A DNA stretch of 64,000 bases from Pseudonocardia kunmingensis (GTDB taxonomy: Bacteria; Actinomycetota; Actinomycetes; Mycobacteriales; Pseudonocardiaceae), in contig NZ_VFPA01000005.1 in NCBI RefSeq assembly GCF_006716445.1, positions 434,001 through 498,000 on the forward strand, given 5' to 3'. Shown here piece by piece: positions 18,301-25,512 of the stretch (its first letter is position 1; each line of letters starts with the position of its first letter). The translations under genes were made by a program, and so were the position numbers. The notes beneath the pieces are model-generated. The model made no database searches. It was not told the DNA's origin and saw nothing but the letters and a program-made list of their open reading frames with translations.

Positions 18301-18492
18301 TTCGTGTGCCCCGGCACCGTCGAGGAGCGGATCGACGAACTGATCACCAAGAAGAAGGCGCTGTCGTCCTTGGTCGTGGGCGACGGCGAGGGCTGGCTCA
18401 CGGAGCTCTCCACCGAGTCGCTGCGGGAGCTGTTCACGCTCGGCGCCGACGCCCAGGAGGAGCCCGAGCAGGAGGTGGCCGACGATGCCTGA
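15346..18492 (+). CDS. SNF2-family ATP-dependent helicase
   Basis: A 1048-residue Swi2/Snf2 ATPase. An SNF2_assoc-type region fills the first ~550 residues. Then come Walker A DDMGLGKT (591-598), DEAQ (691-694), the LTGTPVENRLSELWSI motif, and the C-terminal helicase lobe with LLSLKAGGTGLTLT and ATDRAFRIGQ. It should translocate on duplex DNA and remodel protein-DNA complexes. GTG start 6 nt after TAGCCT (15334-15339). The next gene, a SWIM protein, overlaps it by 8 bp; this pair is widespread in actinobacteria. Confidence 0.93.
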   Translation: MLAVHALWSPGRGVLLWAEDGERPATSSVRSLRTARPHPFAAPASVLAALHPGKATTATLLLPSRPGGPLASPELVRSARRGAAPRGGPVLRAWTVPALAVDVAELDDLADEARYGSSVAHLRAVAALAADLASRGRVLPTLARTGSHAVARWRPVVQGLDVVTLDALVEALPPVGRAEAGGPARGPQRGADAGELVLDALAALTDAAVRDRLARAPEPVTVLPPRSGRAPRRLPAAEAWLAALLTPDGRVGGERGVPPAELSALADAVAAWDAFGATTAGEGRACFRLSEISTLHDPADPGADPLDQTGDGTRWVLEFLLQSTADPSLLVGAEQVWSGGAERLFADPQELLLAELGRAARVHPALGRALRQARPDRLDLTVDDAHDFLTTRAPLLVEAGFGVLLPSGWDGARRVGLTLSARSTPAERVLTRSGLGREQLAEFRWSIAVGDDELSEEEISDLVATKAPLVRLRGRWVSVDAERLRKGLEFLRRARRRRDAGAPTAAEVLALAQRHPDDRGLDDAGEELPLPVTAVRADGWIGALLDGSAERTITPVAPPPGFRAQLRPYQERGVAWLAFLSELGLGACLADDMGLGKTVQMLALEAHERAQDERGPTLLVCPMSLVGTWQREAARFAPDLAVLAHHGSARLHGEALAAAVAEADLVVTTYATAARDGDELAAVAWRRLVLDEAQAVKNSRASHARAVRRFDAEHRVALTGTPVENRLSELWSIMDVLNPGLLGTADSFRHRYAIPVERHGDTEAAGMLRRVTRPYLLRRVKTDPTIIDDLPDKIEVTQHYRLTREQASLYRTVVDDMLEKIEDSEGIERRGNVLAAMAKLKQVCNHPAQLLHDGSPVGRRSGKIIRLEEILAEILDEGDRVLCFTQFTEFGHLLVPHLSARFDTDVAFLHGGTPKTRRDEMVTRFQAGEGPPIMLLSLKAGGTGLTLTAANHVIHLDRWWNPAVENQATDRAFRIGQRRNVQVRKFVCPGTVEERIDELITKKKALSSLVVGDGEGWLTELSTESLRELFTLGADAQEEPEQEVADDA

Positions 18493-19309
18493 TCCGGACC
18501 CCTTCTGGTGGCGCGACGCCGAGCCGTCCCGGCCGCGCAAGGTCGAGGGCGGGATCCAGATCAACAGCAGCCGGGGCCCCGTGGCGCGCACGTGGTGGTC
18601 GCAGCGCTTCCTCGGCGTGCTCGAGTCGCTGGGCATGGGCGGGCGCCTGTCCCGGGGCCGCACCTACGCGCGGGCCGGGCAGATCGTCGCGCTCGACATC
18701 GACACCGGGGGCGCGCTCGCCACCGTGCAGGGTTCGCGACCGGCGCCCTACCAGGTGCGGGTCGGCGTGCCGGCGTTCGGCAAGGCCGAGTGGGGCGCGG
18801 TCGCGCAGGCGCTCGCCGACGACGCCTCGTACGCCGCGGCGCTGCTCGCCGGCGAGATGCCCCGCGACATCGAGCGGGTCTTCGAGGCCGTCGGGCTCTC
18901 GCTGTTCCCGGCGGAGAGCCGGGACCTCGCGATGGACTGCAGCTGCCCCGACTACGCGGTGCCGTGCAAGCACCTCGCCGCGGTGTTCTACGTGCTCGCG
19001 GAGCGGTTCGACGCCGACCCGTTCCAGATCCTCGCGCTGCGCGGGCGCGACCGGGAGGCGCTGCTGGCGGAGGTCCGCGCCCGGCGCGCCGCGGCCGAGG
19101 AGGAGGCGCCGGCGTCGGGCGGCGCGCTCGCCGACGTCATGGACCGGTACTGGAGTGCGGGCGGCGCCCTCGACGAGCAGCTCACCGGCCCCCGTACCCC
19201 GCCGGACGCACTGCTCGACCAGGTGCCGCCGTTCCCGATCGCCGTGCGCGGCGAGCAGGTCACGGAGCTGCTGCGCCCGGCCTACCGCGCCCTCGGCTCC
19301 GCGGAGTAG
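18485..19309 (+). CDS. SWIM zinc-finger protein, SNF2 partner
   Basis: A 274-residue protein with a SWIM zinc finger CSCPDYAVPCKH (C152, C154, C161, H163). It begins DPFWWRD and has WWSQRFLGVLESLGMGGRLSRGRTYAR, both typical of the SNF2-linked family. SWIM domains bind DNA or protein partners. The start overlaps the helicase stop by 8 bp, so the two are co-translated and presumably form a complex. Confidence 0.9.
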   Translation: MPDPDPFWWRDAEPSRPRKVEGGIQINSSRGPVARTWWSQRFLGVLESLGMGGRLSRGRTYARAGQIVALDIDTGGALATVQGSRPAPYQVRVGVPAFGKAEWGAVAQALADDASYAAALLAGEMPRDIERVFEAVGLSLFPAESRDLAMDCSCPDYAVPCKHLAAVFYVLAERFDADPFQILALRGRDREALLAEVRARRAAAEEEAPASGGALADVMDRYWSAGGALDEQLTGPRTPPDALLDQVPPFPIAVRGEQVTELLRPAYRALGSAE

Positions 19310-19312
19310 GCC

Positions 19313-19364
19313 GCCCGCGCTACCCGACCCGGCCCGCGCTACCCGACCCGGCCCGCGCTACCCA
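19313..19364. repeat. 19-bp tandem repeat
   Basis: The unit TACCCGACCCGGCCCGCGC is repeated with an exact 19-bp period; TACCC starts at 19321, 19340 and 19359. It lies immediately after the SWIM gene stop and may be a slipped-strand expansion. Confidence 0.85.
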
Positions 19365-19410
19365 TCGACCGGTAGCGCCGGCAGAAACGGGCCGCGCCGG
19401 AACGGGCAGT

Positions 19411-19620
19411 GATCGAAGTGAGCGGTACGCCACGGTCGCGGCGAGCGCCGTGGTGTGCTGCTCGGATCGATCTCGGACGGTTGAGCGTTGCGAGCCGTAC
19501 GTCAATGTGGTGGCGGCAGCCGCGTGGTGCGTCTCGGACCGATCCCGCATGGTTGATCGTTGCGAGCGGCACGTGAGCGCGGGCGCGGCAGCCGTGATGC
19601 TCGCACCGATCAAGGCGAGT
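19411..19620. repeat. Three degenerate copies of a 72-bp tandem unit
   Basis: Successive copies share TTGAGCG-TTGCGAGC-GGTACGT, then GGCGGCAGCC and GTCTCGGACCGATC segments about 72 bp apart. In one minus-strand frame the copies read as a 24-residue repeat (SQRSTxRDRSE...), because 72 is a multiple of three. No gene signals support translation. It is probably an intergenic repeat of unknown role. Confidence 0.7.
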
Positions 19621-19978
19621 GGGACGGGGACGGCGGTCGGCGGCCACCACCGCTCGCGCGGCCTGCAGCACACGCCGCGGGGAGATCACCGGGTGCGGTC
19701 CTCAGGCCGCAGGAGCGCTGCTTCTTCACCGCGGTCGACGATCACGACTGCGTGCCGTCCTGGAGATCACCCGGTGCGGTGGCGGAGCCGCACGGGTGCG
19801 GCCGCACGGGTGCGGCCGTGCCACCGCAGACAGCGATCACCGCATCCCCTGAAGCCCGGCTCCGGCGTCGGTGCGCCGGTCACACAATCTCGCACCCCGC
19901 GGGATGTCGCCCTGGCACGGAACTGGCGATCGACACACGGTCGGCCGGGTGCACCGGTGGACGTTCGTGGCCACCGCA

Positions 19979-20410
19979 TCAGTTCGGCACGAGACCGAGC
20001 TGGCGCAGCAGGCCCAGGTCGTCGAGCCGGCCCCAGCGCTCGACGATCTTGTCGTCCTCGATCCGGAAGATGTTGATCCCGGAGAGCGTGAGCGTCCGAC
20101 CCGAGGCCGGCACGCCCATCAACTCGGCGCCCGTGTGGGTGCCGCCGGCGCGGAACAGCTCGACCACGATGTCGCCCTCGGCGACGAGCATGCCGAGATC
20201 GCTGTGCCAGTCCGGCAGCGCCTGCCGGAACAGCGCACCCGCCCGCCGCATGCCCTCCACCGCAGTGGGCGCGTCGGGGACCGGCGGGTCGTGGTCGACG
20301 TAGTCCGGGTGCAGGTAGCGGTCGACGGCGTCGAGGTCGCCCTTGGTGAAGAGCTCCTGGATGAAGGCGTCGACGAGGTTCTTGTTGCGGGCTTCCTGGT
20401 CGGTACTCAT
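19979..20410 (-). CDS. SnoaL-like (NTF2-fold) ester cyclase family protein
   Basis: A 143-residue NTF2-fold protein. It has VDAFIQELFTKGDLDAVDRYLHPDYVDHDPP, then WHSDLGMLVAEGDIVVELFRAGGTH and FRIEDDKIVERWGRLDDLGLLRQLG, all standard for the SnoaL/ester-cyclase group. Members act as polyketide cyclases or as small-molecule hydratases or binders; no substrate can be assigned. The ATG at 20410 is preferred over the longer open frame. It is divergent from a LuxR regulator 86 bp away, a possible regulator-target pair. Confidence 0.88.
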   Translation of the reverse strand: MSTDQEARNKNLVDAFIQELFTKGDLDAVDRYLHPDYVDHDPPVPDAPTAVEGMRRAGALFRQALPDWHSDLGMLVAEGDIVVELFRAGGTHTGAELMGVPASGRTLTLSGINIFRIEDDKIVERWGRLDDLGLLRQLGLVPN

Positions 20411-20496
20411 GCCGGAAGCGTGCGGCGCCGCGGCCGGGTGGACCATCCCAGCAATGTGGGGTTCCGCCGTCGCGCACGCGGGCGGACACTTCGAGA

Positions 20497-21564
20497 GTGA
20501 GCCCGGCATCCGGGGCCGAACGGGCGGAACGCGACCTCGTCCGGCTGTGCCACAGCGGCCTGGACCTGCCCGCCCTGCGCGCGGGGGTGCTGCGGTCGCT
20601 GCGGCGGCTGCTGCCGGTCGACGCCGCCTTCTTCGCCACCGCCGACCCCCACACCCTGCTGTTCACGAGCGCGTACGCCGAGGAGCCGCTCGCCGCGGCC
20701 ACCGCGCTCTTCCTCGACAACGAGTTCGGTGACGACGACGTCAACAAGTTCACGGCGCTCGCCACGGCGCGCACCCACGTGTCGTCGCTGGACGCCGCGA
20801 CCCGCGGAGACCGCTTCACGAGCGGGCGGTACCGCGACATCATGCGTCCGGCCGGGCTCGGCGACGAGCTGCGCGCCGCCCTGACCGTCGGCCCGGACTG
20901 CTGGGGCTACCTGTGCCTGCACCGCACCGACCACCCATTGGGCTTCACCCCCGCGGAGGCGGCGCTCCTCGCCCGCGTCGGCCCGCACATCGCGCACGGC
21001 CTGCGACAGTCGCTCCTGCTGGACGCGACGCCGCACCCCGACCGGGCCCGTCCGGGCGTACTGCTGCTCGCCGGGGACGGGAGCGTCGTCTCGACGACGC
21101 CGGAGGCCGACGCCCTGCTGGAGCAGCTCGACCCCGCGCCGCGCCTGCCGCTGCCCGCCGTCGTGTACGCCGTGGTGGCCGCCCTCAACGCCGGCCGTGC
21201 CACGCCGAGCGCCCACGTGCGCGGGGCCTCCGGGCGGTGGCTGGCCGTCCACGCGTCCCGGCTCGGAGGGCCGGGCACCGGCCACCCCGCCGACCACCCT
21301 GCCGGCCCCACTTCCGGCCGCGTCGCCGTCGTCGTCGAGCCCTGCGCCGCCCGCGCGACCGTCCCGATCCGGCTGGCCGCCCACGGCCTGTCCGCCCGCG
21401 AGTCCGAGGTGGCCGGTCTCGTGCTGCGCGGGGCCTCGACCCGGGGGATCGCCGCCTCCTTGCACATCTCGCCGCACACCGTGCAGGACCACCTCAAACA
21501 CGTGTTCGACAAGCTCGGCGTGCGCAGCAGGCGCGACCTGGTGGGCCTGCTGCTCGGCGGCTGA
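20497..21564 (+). CDS. LuxR-family transcriptional regulator
   Basis: A 355-residue regulator with a GAF-like N-terminal half (residues ~25-170) and a C-terminal LuxR helix-turn-helix: LSARESEVAGLVLRGASTRG, then IAASLHISPHTVQDHLKHVFDKLGVRSRRDLV. No receiver Asp is present, so it is not a classical response regulator. It is divergent from the SnoaL-like gene. GTG start. Confidence 0.9.
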   Translation: MSPASGAERAERDLVRLCHSGLDLPALRAGVLRSLRRLLPVDAAFFATADPHTLLFTSAYAEEPLAAATALFLDNEFGDDDVNKFTALATARTHVSSLDAATRGDRFTSGRYRDIMRPAGLGDELRAALTVGPDCWGYLCLHRTDHPLGFTPAEAALLARVGPHIAHGLRQSLLLDATPHPDRARPGVLLLAGDGSVVSTTPEADALLEQLDPAPRLPLPAVVYAVVAALNAGRATPSAHVRGASGRWLAVHASRLGGPGTGHPADHPAGPTSGRVAVVVEPCAARATVPIRLAAHGLSARESEVAGLVLRGASTRGIAASLHISPHTVQDHLKHVFDKLGVRSRRDLVGLLLGG

Positions 21565-21587
21565 GGGGGCTGGCGTACGAAGAGGGG

Positions 21588-22784
21588 GTGTCCGACTCCC
21601 CCCACCTCGCCACCCTCGCCGTCCACGCCGGCAACGCCGTCGACGCCGGCAGCGGGGCGATCCGCCGTCCGCTGGTCATGGCCAACTCCTACGCGCTGCC
21701 CGACGACCCGTCCGAGCTGTCCTGGTCGGGCACGGGCACCCCGCTCTACACCCGCAACGGCGGCGCCAACCAGGGCTGGCTGGAGGAGAAGCTCGCGGCG
21801 CTCGAGGGCGGCGCGGCCGCGGTGGCGCTGGCCAGCGGGATGGCCGCCCAGCACGCGGTGTTCTTCGCCGCGCTGCGCTCGGGCGATCACGTCGTGAGCT
21901 CCGACAACACCTACGTGGGCACCTACCGGCTGCTGTCGGAGCTGCTGCCGGGCAAGTACGGCATCACCGCCACGCTGGTCGACACCTCCGACCTGGACGC
22001 CGTGGCCGCCGCGATCCGCCCGGAGACCCGCGTCGTCCACGTCGAGACGCCCGCGAACCCGACCACCCGGATCACCGACGTCGCCGCCGTCGCCGAGCTC
22101 GCCCACGCGGCGGGCGCACTGGTGTCGGTGGACTCCACGTTCGCCACGCCGGTGCTGCAGCGCCCGCTCGGGCTGGGCGCCGACGTGGTCGTCCACTCGC
22201 TCACGAAGTACATCAACGGCCACGGCGACGCGATGGGCGGTGCGGTCGTCGGCGGCGGCGCGGCGGGCACGGCCCTGGTGGACGCGATCCGCCGCGAGGC
22301 GATGGTGAACGTCGGCGGCGCGATCAGCCCGTTCAACGCGTGGCTGATCATGCGCGGGTCGGTGACGCTGCCGATGCGGATGCGCGCGCACTGCGCGGGC
22401 GCGCAGGCCGTCGCGGAGTTCCTGGAGGCCGACCCCCGCGTCGCCTACGTGGCCTACCCCGGCCTGGCGTCGCACCCCCAGCACGACCTCGCGGCCCGGA
22501 CGCTCGACGGCGGGTTCGGCGGGATGCTCGCGTTCGCCGTGCGCGGCGACTCCGACACCCAGAACCGGTTCGTCGCGGCGCTGCGGGTGATCACCTCGGC
22601 GGTGTCGCTCGGGCACGACGAGTCGCTGGTCGTGCACGTGTCCGGTGACGACGAGCGGGCCCCGTACTACCCGGAGGAGTTCCGCCGGTACGGGCACCTG
22701 CGGTTCTCGGTGGGGCTTGAGGACCCGAGGGACCTGGTGGCCGACCTCGACCAGGCCCTGACGGCGGCGGTCGGCCCCGGGTGA
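21588..22784 (+). CDS. Cys/Met metabolism PLP enzyme (cystathionine gamma-synthase/lyase family)
   Basis: A 398-residue PLP enzyme. It has YTR (54-56), SGMAA (84-88) in the phosphate loop, VDSTFATPVLQRPL and the PLP Lys207 in HSLTKYINGHGDAMGG, with SLGHDESL near the end. The motifs suit cystathionine gamma-synthase, gamma-lyase or methionine gamma-lyase; sequence alone does not choose. The GTG at 21588 follows AGAGGGG. It is 23 bp after the LuxR gene. Confidence 0.92.
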   Translation: MSDSPHLATLAVHAGNAVDAGSGAIRRPLVMANSYALPDDPSELSWSGTGTPLYTRNGGANQGWLEEKLAALEGGAAAVALASGMAAQHAVFFAALRSGDHVVSSDNTYVGTYRLLSELLPGKYGITATLVDTSDLDAVAAAIRPETRVVHVETPANPTTRITDVAAVAELAHAAGALVSVDSTFATPVLQRPLGLGADVVVHSLTKYINGHGDAMGGAVVGGGAAGTALVDAIRREAMVNVGGAISPFNAWLIMRGSVTLPMRMRAHCAGAQAVAEFLEADPRVAYVAYPGLASHPQHDLAARTLDGGFGGMLAFAVRGDSDTQNRFVAALRVITSAVSLGHDESLVVHVSGDDERAPYYPEEFRRYGHLRFSVGLEDPRDLVADLDQALTAAVGPG

Positions 22785-22808
22785 AGGATCCGGTGGGCGC
22801 CTCCCGCA

Positions 22809-23138
22809 CTACGCGGCGGGAGCGCGCTCGGCGAGCAGGCCCCGCTGGCGGGCCCGCCGCTCGAACCACAGGGTGGCCAGCGGGGGGATGCTCGCGACGA
22901 GCGCCAGCAGCGTGGTCCCCACGCTCCACCGGAAGGTGCGGGCGACCACCAGCGTGACCACGACGTAGGCCACGAACAGCGCGCCGTGGATCGGGCCGAA
23001 CACGGTCACACCGACCTCGTCGAACACCACGACGTACTTGAAGAACATGCCGATGAGCAGGCCGGCCCAGGAACAGGCCTCGGCGATGGCCACGGCACGG
23101 AACACCAGGGCGGCGCTGGACGGGGAGACGACAGCCAC
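22809..23138 (-). CDS. DUF3817 small membrane protein
   Basis: About 109 residues with three hydrophobic helices: FRAVAIAEACSWAGLLIGMFFKYV, IHGALFVAYVVVTLVVA, and TTLLALVASIPPLATLWFERR. The GPIHG and final ERRAR motifs mark DUF3817 (YdzA-like) inner-membrane proteins of unknown role. The GTG start at 23138 is tentative; the nearby GGAGG is too close to it. Convergent with the PLP enzyme gene. Confidence 0.8.
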   Translation of the reverse strand: MAVVSPSSAALVFRAVAIAEACSWAGLLIGMFFKYVVVFDEVGVTVFGPIHGALFVAYVVVTLVVARTFRWSVGTTLLALVASIPPLATLWFERRARQRGLLAERAPAA

Positions 23139-23291
23139 CCCTCCACTGTGCCCGACCGGTGATCCACACTTTCTACCGGGTGTCGAAGCCGCCGCCACAC
23201 CGGCACGCCGGAGCCGTACCGCTCGCCGGCGGGCCGCGCCCGGGCAGTATGGCTCCCAGGTGTGGGAGTCGGAGGCGTGGAGGGTGCGCGG

Positions 23292-24194
23292 GTGGCAGTT
23301 CCAGAGGTGGGCCCAGAGGTGGGCCCGGCAGCGGGTGGGCTGGTGATCCGGGGGCGGGCGCCGGTCCGGGACCGGGCGCTGGTCATGGCGATCGTCAACC
23401 GGACCCCCGACTCGTTCTACGACAACGGCGCCACGTTCGCCGACGACGCCGCGAAGGCCGCGGTCGACCGCGCCGTCGCCGAGGGCGCCGACATCATCGA
23501 CATCGGCGGAGTCGCGGCCAGTCCCGGCGAGACCGTGACGACCGAGGAGGAGATCCGCCGCGTCGTGCCGACGGTCGAGTGGATCCGGGAGCGCCACCCC
23601 GACGTCGTGATCAGCATCGACACCTGGCGCGGCGAGGTCGGGGCGGCGGCCTGCCGGGCGGGCGCGGACCTGCTCAACGACGCGTGGGCGGCGGCGGACC
23701 CGGAGCTGATCGACGTGGCCGCCGAGTTCGGGGCGGGCTACGTGTGCACGCACACCGGGGGGCGTGCGCCGCGCGCCGAGCCGTTCCGGCCCGCCTACAC
23801 CGACGTGGTGTCCGAGGTGCTCGAGGCCACGGTGGAGCTCGCCGAGCGGGCGCTGGCGCGGGGGGTGCCGCGCGAGGGGATCCTGATCGACGCCACCGGG
23901 TTCGGCAAGAACACGGCGGACCACCTGGCGCTGCTGCGGGAGGTCCCGCGGTTCGTGGCGACCGGGTGGCCGGTGCTGATGGCGATGTCGAACAAGACCT
24001 TCGTGGGCGAGACGCTCGGGGTGGGCCTGTCCGACCGGCTCGCGGGCACCCTCGCGGCCACGACCATCGCGGCGCAGGCCGGCGCCCAGGTCTTCCGCGC
24101 GCACGAGGTGGCCCCCACCCGGCACGCGCTCGAGATGGTCGCCAGCGTGTTCGGCGCCCGCCCGCCGCGCCGGGCGTCGGAGTGGATCGCCTGA
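23292..24194 (+). CDS. Dihydropteroate synthase homologue, FolP2-like
   Basis: A ~300-residue TIM-barrel protein. It opens with ALVMAIVNRTPDSFYDNGATF and has IIDIGGVAASPGE, ISIDTWR, DLLNDAW and TGWPVLMAMSNKTFVGETLG. These read closer to the mycobacterial FolP2 paralogue (MAIVNRTPDSFYD, SNK-VGETLG) than to classical FolP; as I recall, FolP2 lacks ordinary synthase activity. The GTG at 23292 is chosen because GGAGG lies 9 nt upstream; GTG 23262 is an alternative. Its stop overlaps the ATG of the next gene by 1 nt. Confidence 0.85.
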   Translation: MAVPEVGPEVGPAAGGLVIRGRAPVRDRALVMAIVNRTPDSFYDNGATFADDAAKAAVDRAVAEGADIIDIGGVAASPGETVTTEEEIRRVVPTVEWIRERHPDVVISIDTWRGEVGAAACRAGADLLNDAWAAADPELIDVAAEFGAGYVCTHTGGRAPRAEPFRPAYTDVVSEVLEATVELAERALARGVPREGILIDATGFGKNTADHLALLREVPRFVATGWPVLMAMSNKTFVGETLGVGLSDRLAGTLAATTIAAQAGAQVFRAHEVAPTRHALEMVASVFGARPPRRASEWIA

Positions 24195-24937
24195 TGCACC
24201 GGATCTGGCCGCCGCACGCGGCGGGCCCGCTGGAGGACGGCGCGCTCGAGCGGCTCTACACCTATCCCGCACCGCCCTGGCTCGTGGTCAACTTCGTGGC
24301 CAGCGCCGACGGTGCGGTGGAGCTGGGCGGGCGGGCCGCGGCCCTGTCGAACGCACCGGACCGGCGGGTCCTGCGGCTGGGCAGCGACCTCGCCGACGTG
24401 CTGCTGGTCGGCGCCACCACCGCCGTGGTGGAGGAGTTCCGCGGCGTGCACCCGGACGCGGAGACCGCGCGTCGGCGCGCGCGGCACGGGCTTGCCCCGA
24501 TCCCGCCCACGGCGGTCGTCACGACCGGGCGGTCGCTCCCCGCGGACGCACCGGTCGTCACCGAGGCGCTCGTTCCGAGCATCGTCCTCACCACCGCGGA
24601 GGCGCCCGAGGACAAGCGCCGGGCGTGGACCGAGGCGGGCGCCACGGTGCTCGTCACCGGAGAACGCGCCGTGGACCTGCGCGCGGGTGTGGCGGCGCTG
24701 GCCGAGCGCGGGCTGGGGCGCATCGACTGCGAGGGCGGCCCGCGCCTGTTCGGCGCGCTGCTCGCCGCGGGCGTCGTCGACGAGCTGCGCCTGACCGTGT
24801 CCCCGCTGCTGGTCGCAGGCGCCGCCGAGCGCATCGCCACCGGCGCCGGCGTCGAGCCGGCACGGCTGGAGCTGGCGTCCGTGGTGGCCGAGGCCGACAC
24901 CCTGCTGGTGCGCTACCTCGTGCAGCGGGACGCCTGA
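24194..24937 (+). CDS. RibD C-terminal-type pyrimidine reductase family protein
   Basis: A 247-residue dihydrofolate-reductase-fold protein related to the reductase half of RibD. It has LVVNFVASADGAVELGGRAAALSN at the N-terminus, ADVLLVGATTAV, IDCEGGPRLFGALLAAGVVDEL and a final LVRYL strand. It probably uses NADPH to reduce a pyrimidine or similar ring. It is translationally coupled to the FolP2-like gene (TGATG), which hints at a linked pterin or flavin role. Confidence 0.88.
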   Translation: MHRIWPPHAAGPLEDGALERLYTYPAPPWLVVNFVASADGAVELGGRAAALSNAPDRRVLRLGSDLADVLLVGATTAVVEEFRGVHPDAETARRRARHGLAPIPPTAVVTTGRSLPADAPVVTEALVPSIVLTTAEAPEDKRRAWTEAGATVLVTGERAVDLRAGVAALAERGLGRIDCEGGPRLFGALLAAGVVDELRLTVSPLLVAGAAERIATGAGVEPARLELASVVAEADTLLVRYLVQRDA

Positions 24938-24938
24938 C

Positions 24939-25382
24939 GTGCCGCCCGCCGTCGAGATCACCGACGACCCCGCACGCATCGACGTTGACCTCGTGCACCG
25001 GGAGCTCGCCGCCAGCTACTGGTCACCCGGCGTGCCGCTGGCCGTCGTCGAGGCCGCCATCGCGGGATCGGAGTGCTTCAGCGCCCACCGCGACGGGCGG
25101 CAGGTCGGGTTCGCGCGGCTCGTCACCGACGGGGCCACGTTCGGCTGGGTCTCCGACGTGTTCGTGGTGGAGCAGGCCCGGGGCGCCGGTGTCGGACGCG
25201 CGCTCGTGGCGGCCGTCGTCGAGCGGGCGCGGCACTACGGGCTGCGCCGGGTCATGCTCGCCACCCGCGACGCCCACGAGGTCTACCGGCCCTTCGGCTT
25301 CACCGAACCGCCCGCCGGGCTGCTGATGCAGCGCACGGTCGCGGACCCCTACGCCGCACCGCCCGCCCCGGGCGAGCGGTGA
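24939..25382 (+). CDS. GNAT-family N-acetyltransferase
   Basis: A 147-residue acetyltransferase. The core reads GFARLVTDGATFGWVSDVFVVEQARGAGVGRALVAAVVE, with the acetyl-CoA loop QARGAGVGRA, then RRVMLATRDAHEVYRPFGF. The pattern matches the small GNAT group that acetylates amino acids or small amines. GTG start right after the reductase gene, so it is the last gene of that operon. A hairpin follows the stop. Confidence 0.88.
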   Translation: MPPAVEITDDPARIDVDLVHRELAASYWSPGVPLAVVEAAIAGSECFSAHRDGRQVGFARLVTDGATFGWVSDVFVVEQARGAGVGRALVAAVVERARHYGLRRVMLATRDAHEVYRPFGFTEPPAGLLMQRTVADPYAAPPAPGER

Positions 25383-25408
25383 GAGGCGCGATTCCCGAAC
25401 GCGCCTCT
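25382..25408 (+). terminator. Hairpin after the folP2-like operon
   Basis: AGAGGCGCG (25382-25390) pairs perfectly with CGCGCCTCT (25400-25408) around a 9-nt loop, starting at the GNAT stop codon. There is no U-run, as is common for actinobacterial terminators. Confidence 0.6.
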
Positions 25409-25423
25409 AGAGCCGTGCTCTAG
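25407..25423. promoter_or_regulatory. Candidate TetR-type operator before acyl-CoA dehydrogenase
   Basis: CTAGAGCCGTGCTCTAG is a perfect inverted repeat (7 + 3 + 7) about 90 bp before the acyl-CoA dehydrogenase start. Its form resembles operators of TetR-family repressors of lipid genes. It overlaps the preceding hairpin by two bases. Confidence 0.5.
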
Positions 25424-25512
25424 TACGGGCTGTCGCCGGCGCCTCCCGCGGGGCACGATGGGCCCGACGGTGAACGGCGATGACTCAACGGCGCGACCAG
25501 GAGGCCGGCACG

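Larger units (their letters stand above)
19310..19978. other. Gene-free block with several repeat types
   Basis: About 670 bp with no credible gene between the SWIM gene and the SnoaL-like gene. It contains a 19-bp tandem repeat (19313-19364), three degenerate tandem copies of a 72-bp unit (about 19411-19620), and a pair of GGAGATCACC-(G/C)GGTGCGGT words (near 19680 and 19773) next to GGTGCGGC inverted repeats. The composition is slightly less GC-rich than neighbouring genes. A 117-codon minus-strand frame exists but has no start signal or homology that I recognise. Confidence 0.7.

Noticed and set aside
15307..18663. A 1118-codon open frame on the minus strand, antisense to the SNF2 gene
   Set aside because: It is a GC shadow: His/Arg/Gly-rich with no recognisable domain, while the plus strand has full SNF2 motifs.
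19320..19673. A 117-codon minus-strand frame through the 72-bp repeats
   Set aside because: No ribosome-binding site, no known family, and the open frame is explained by a period that is a multiple of three.
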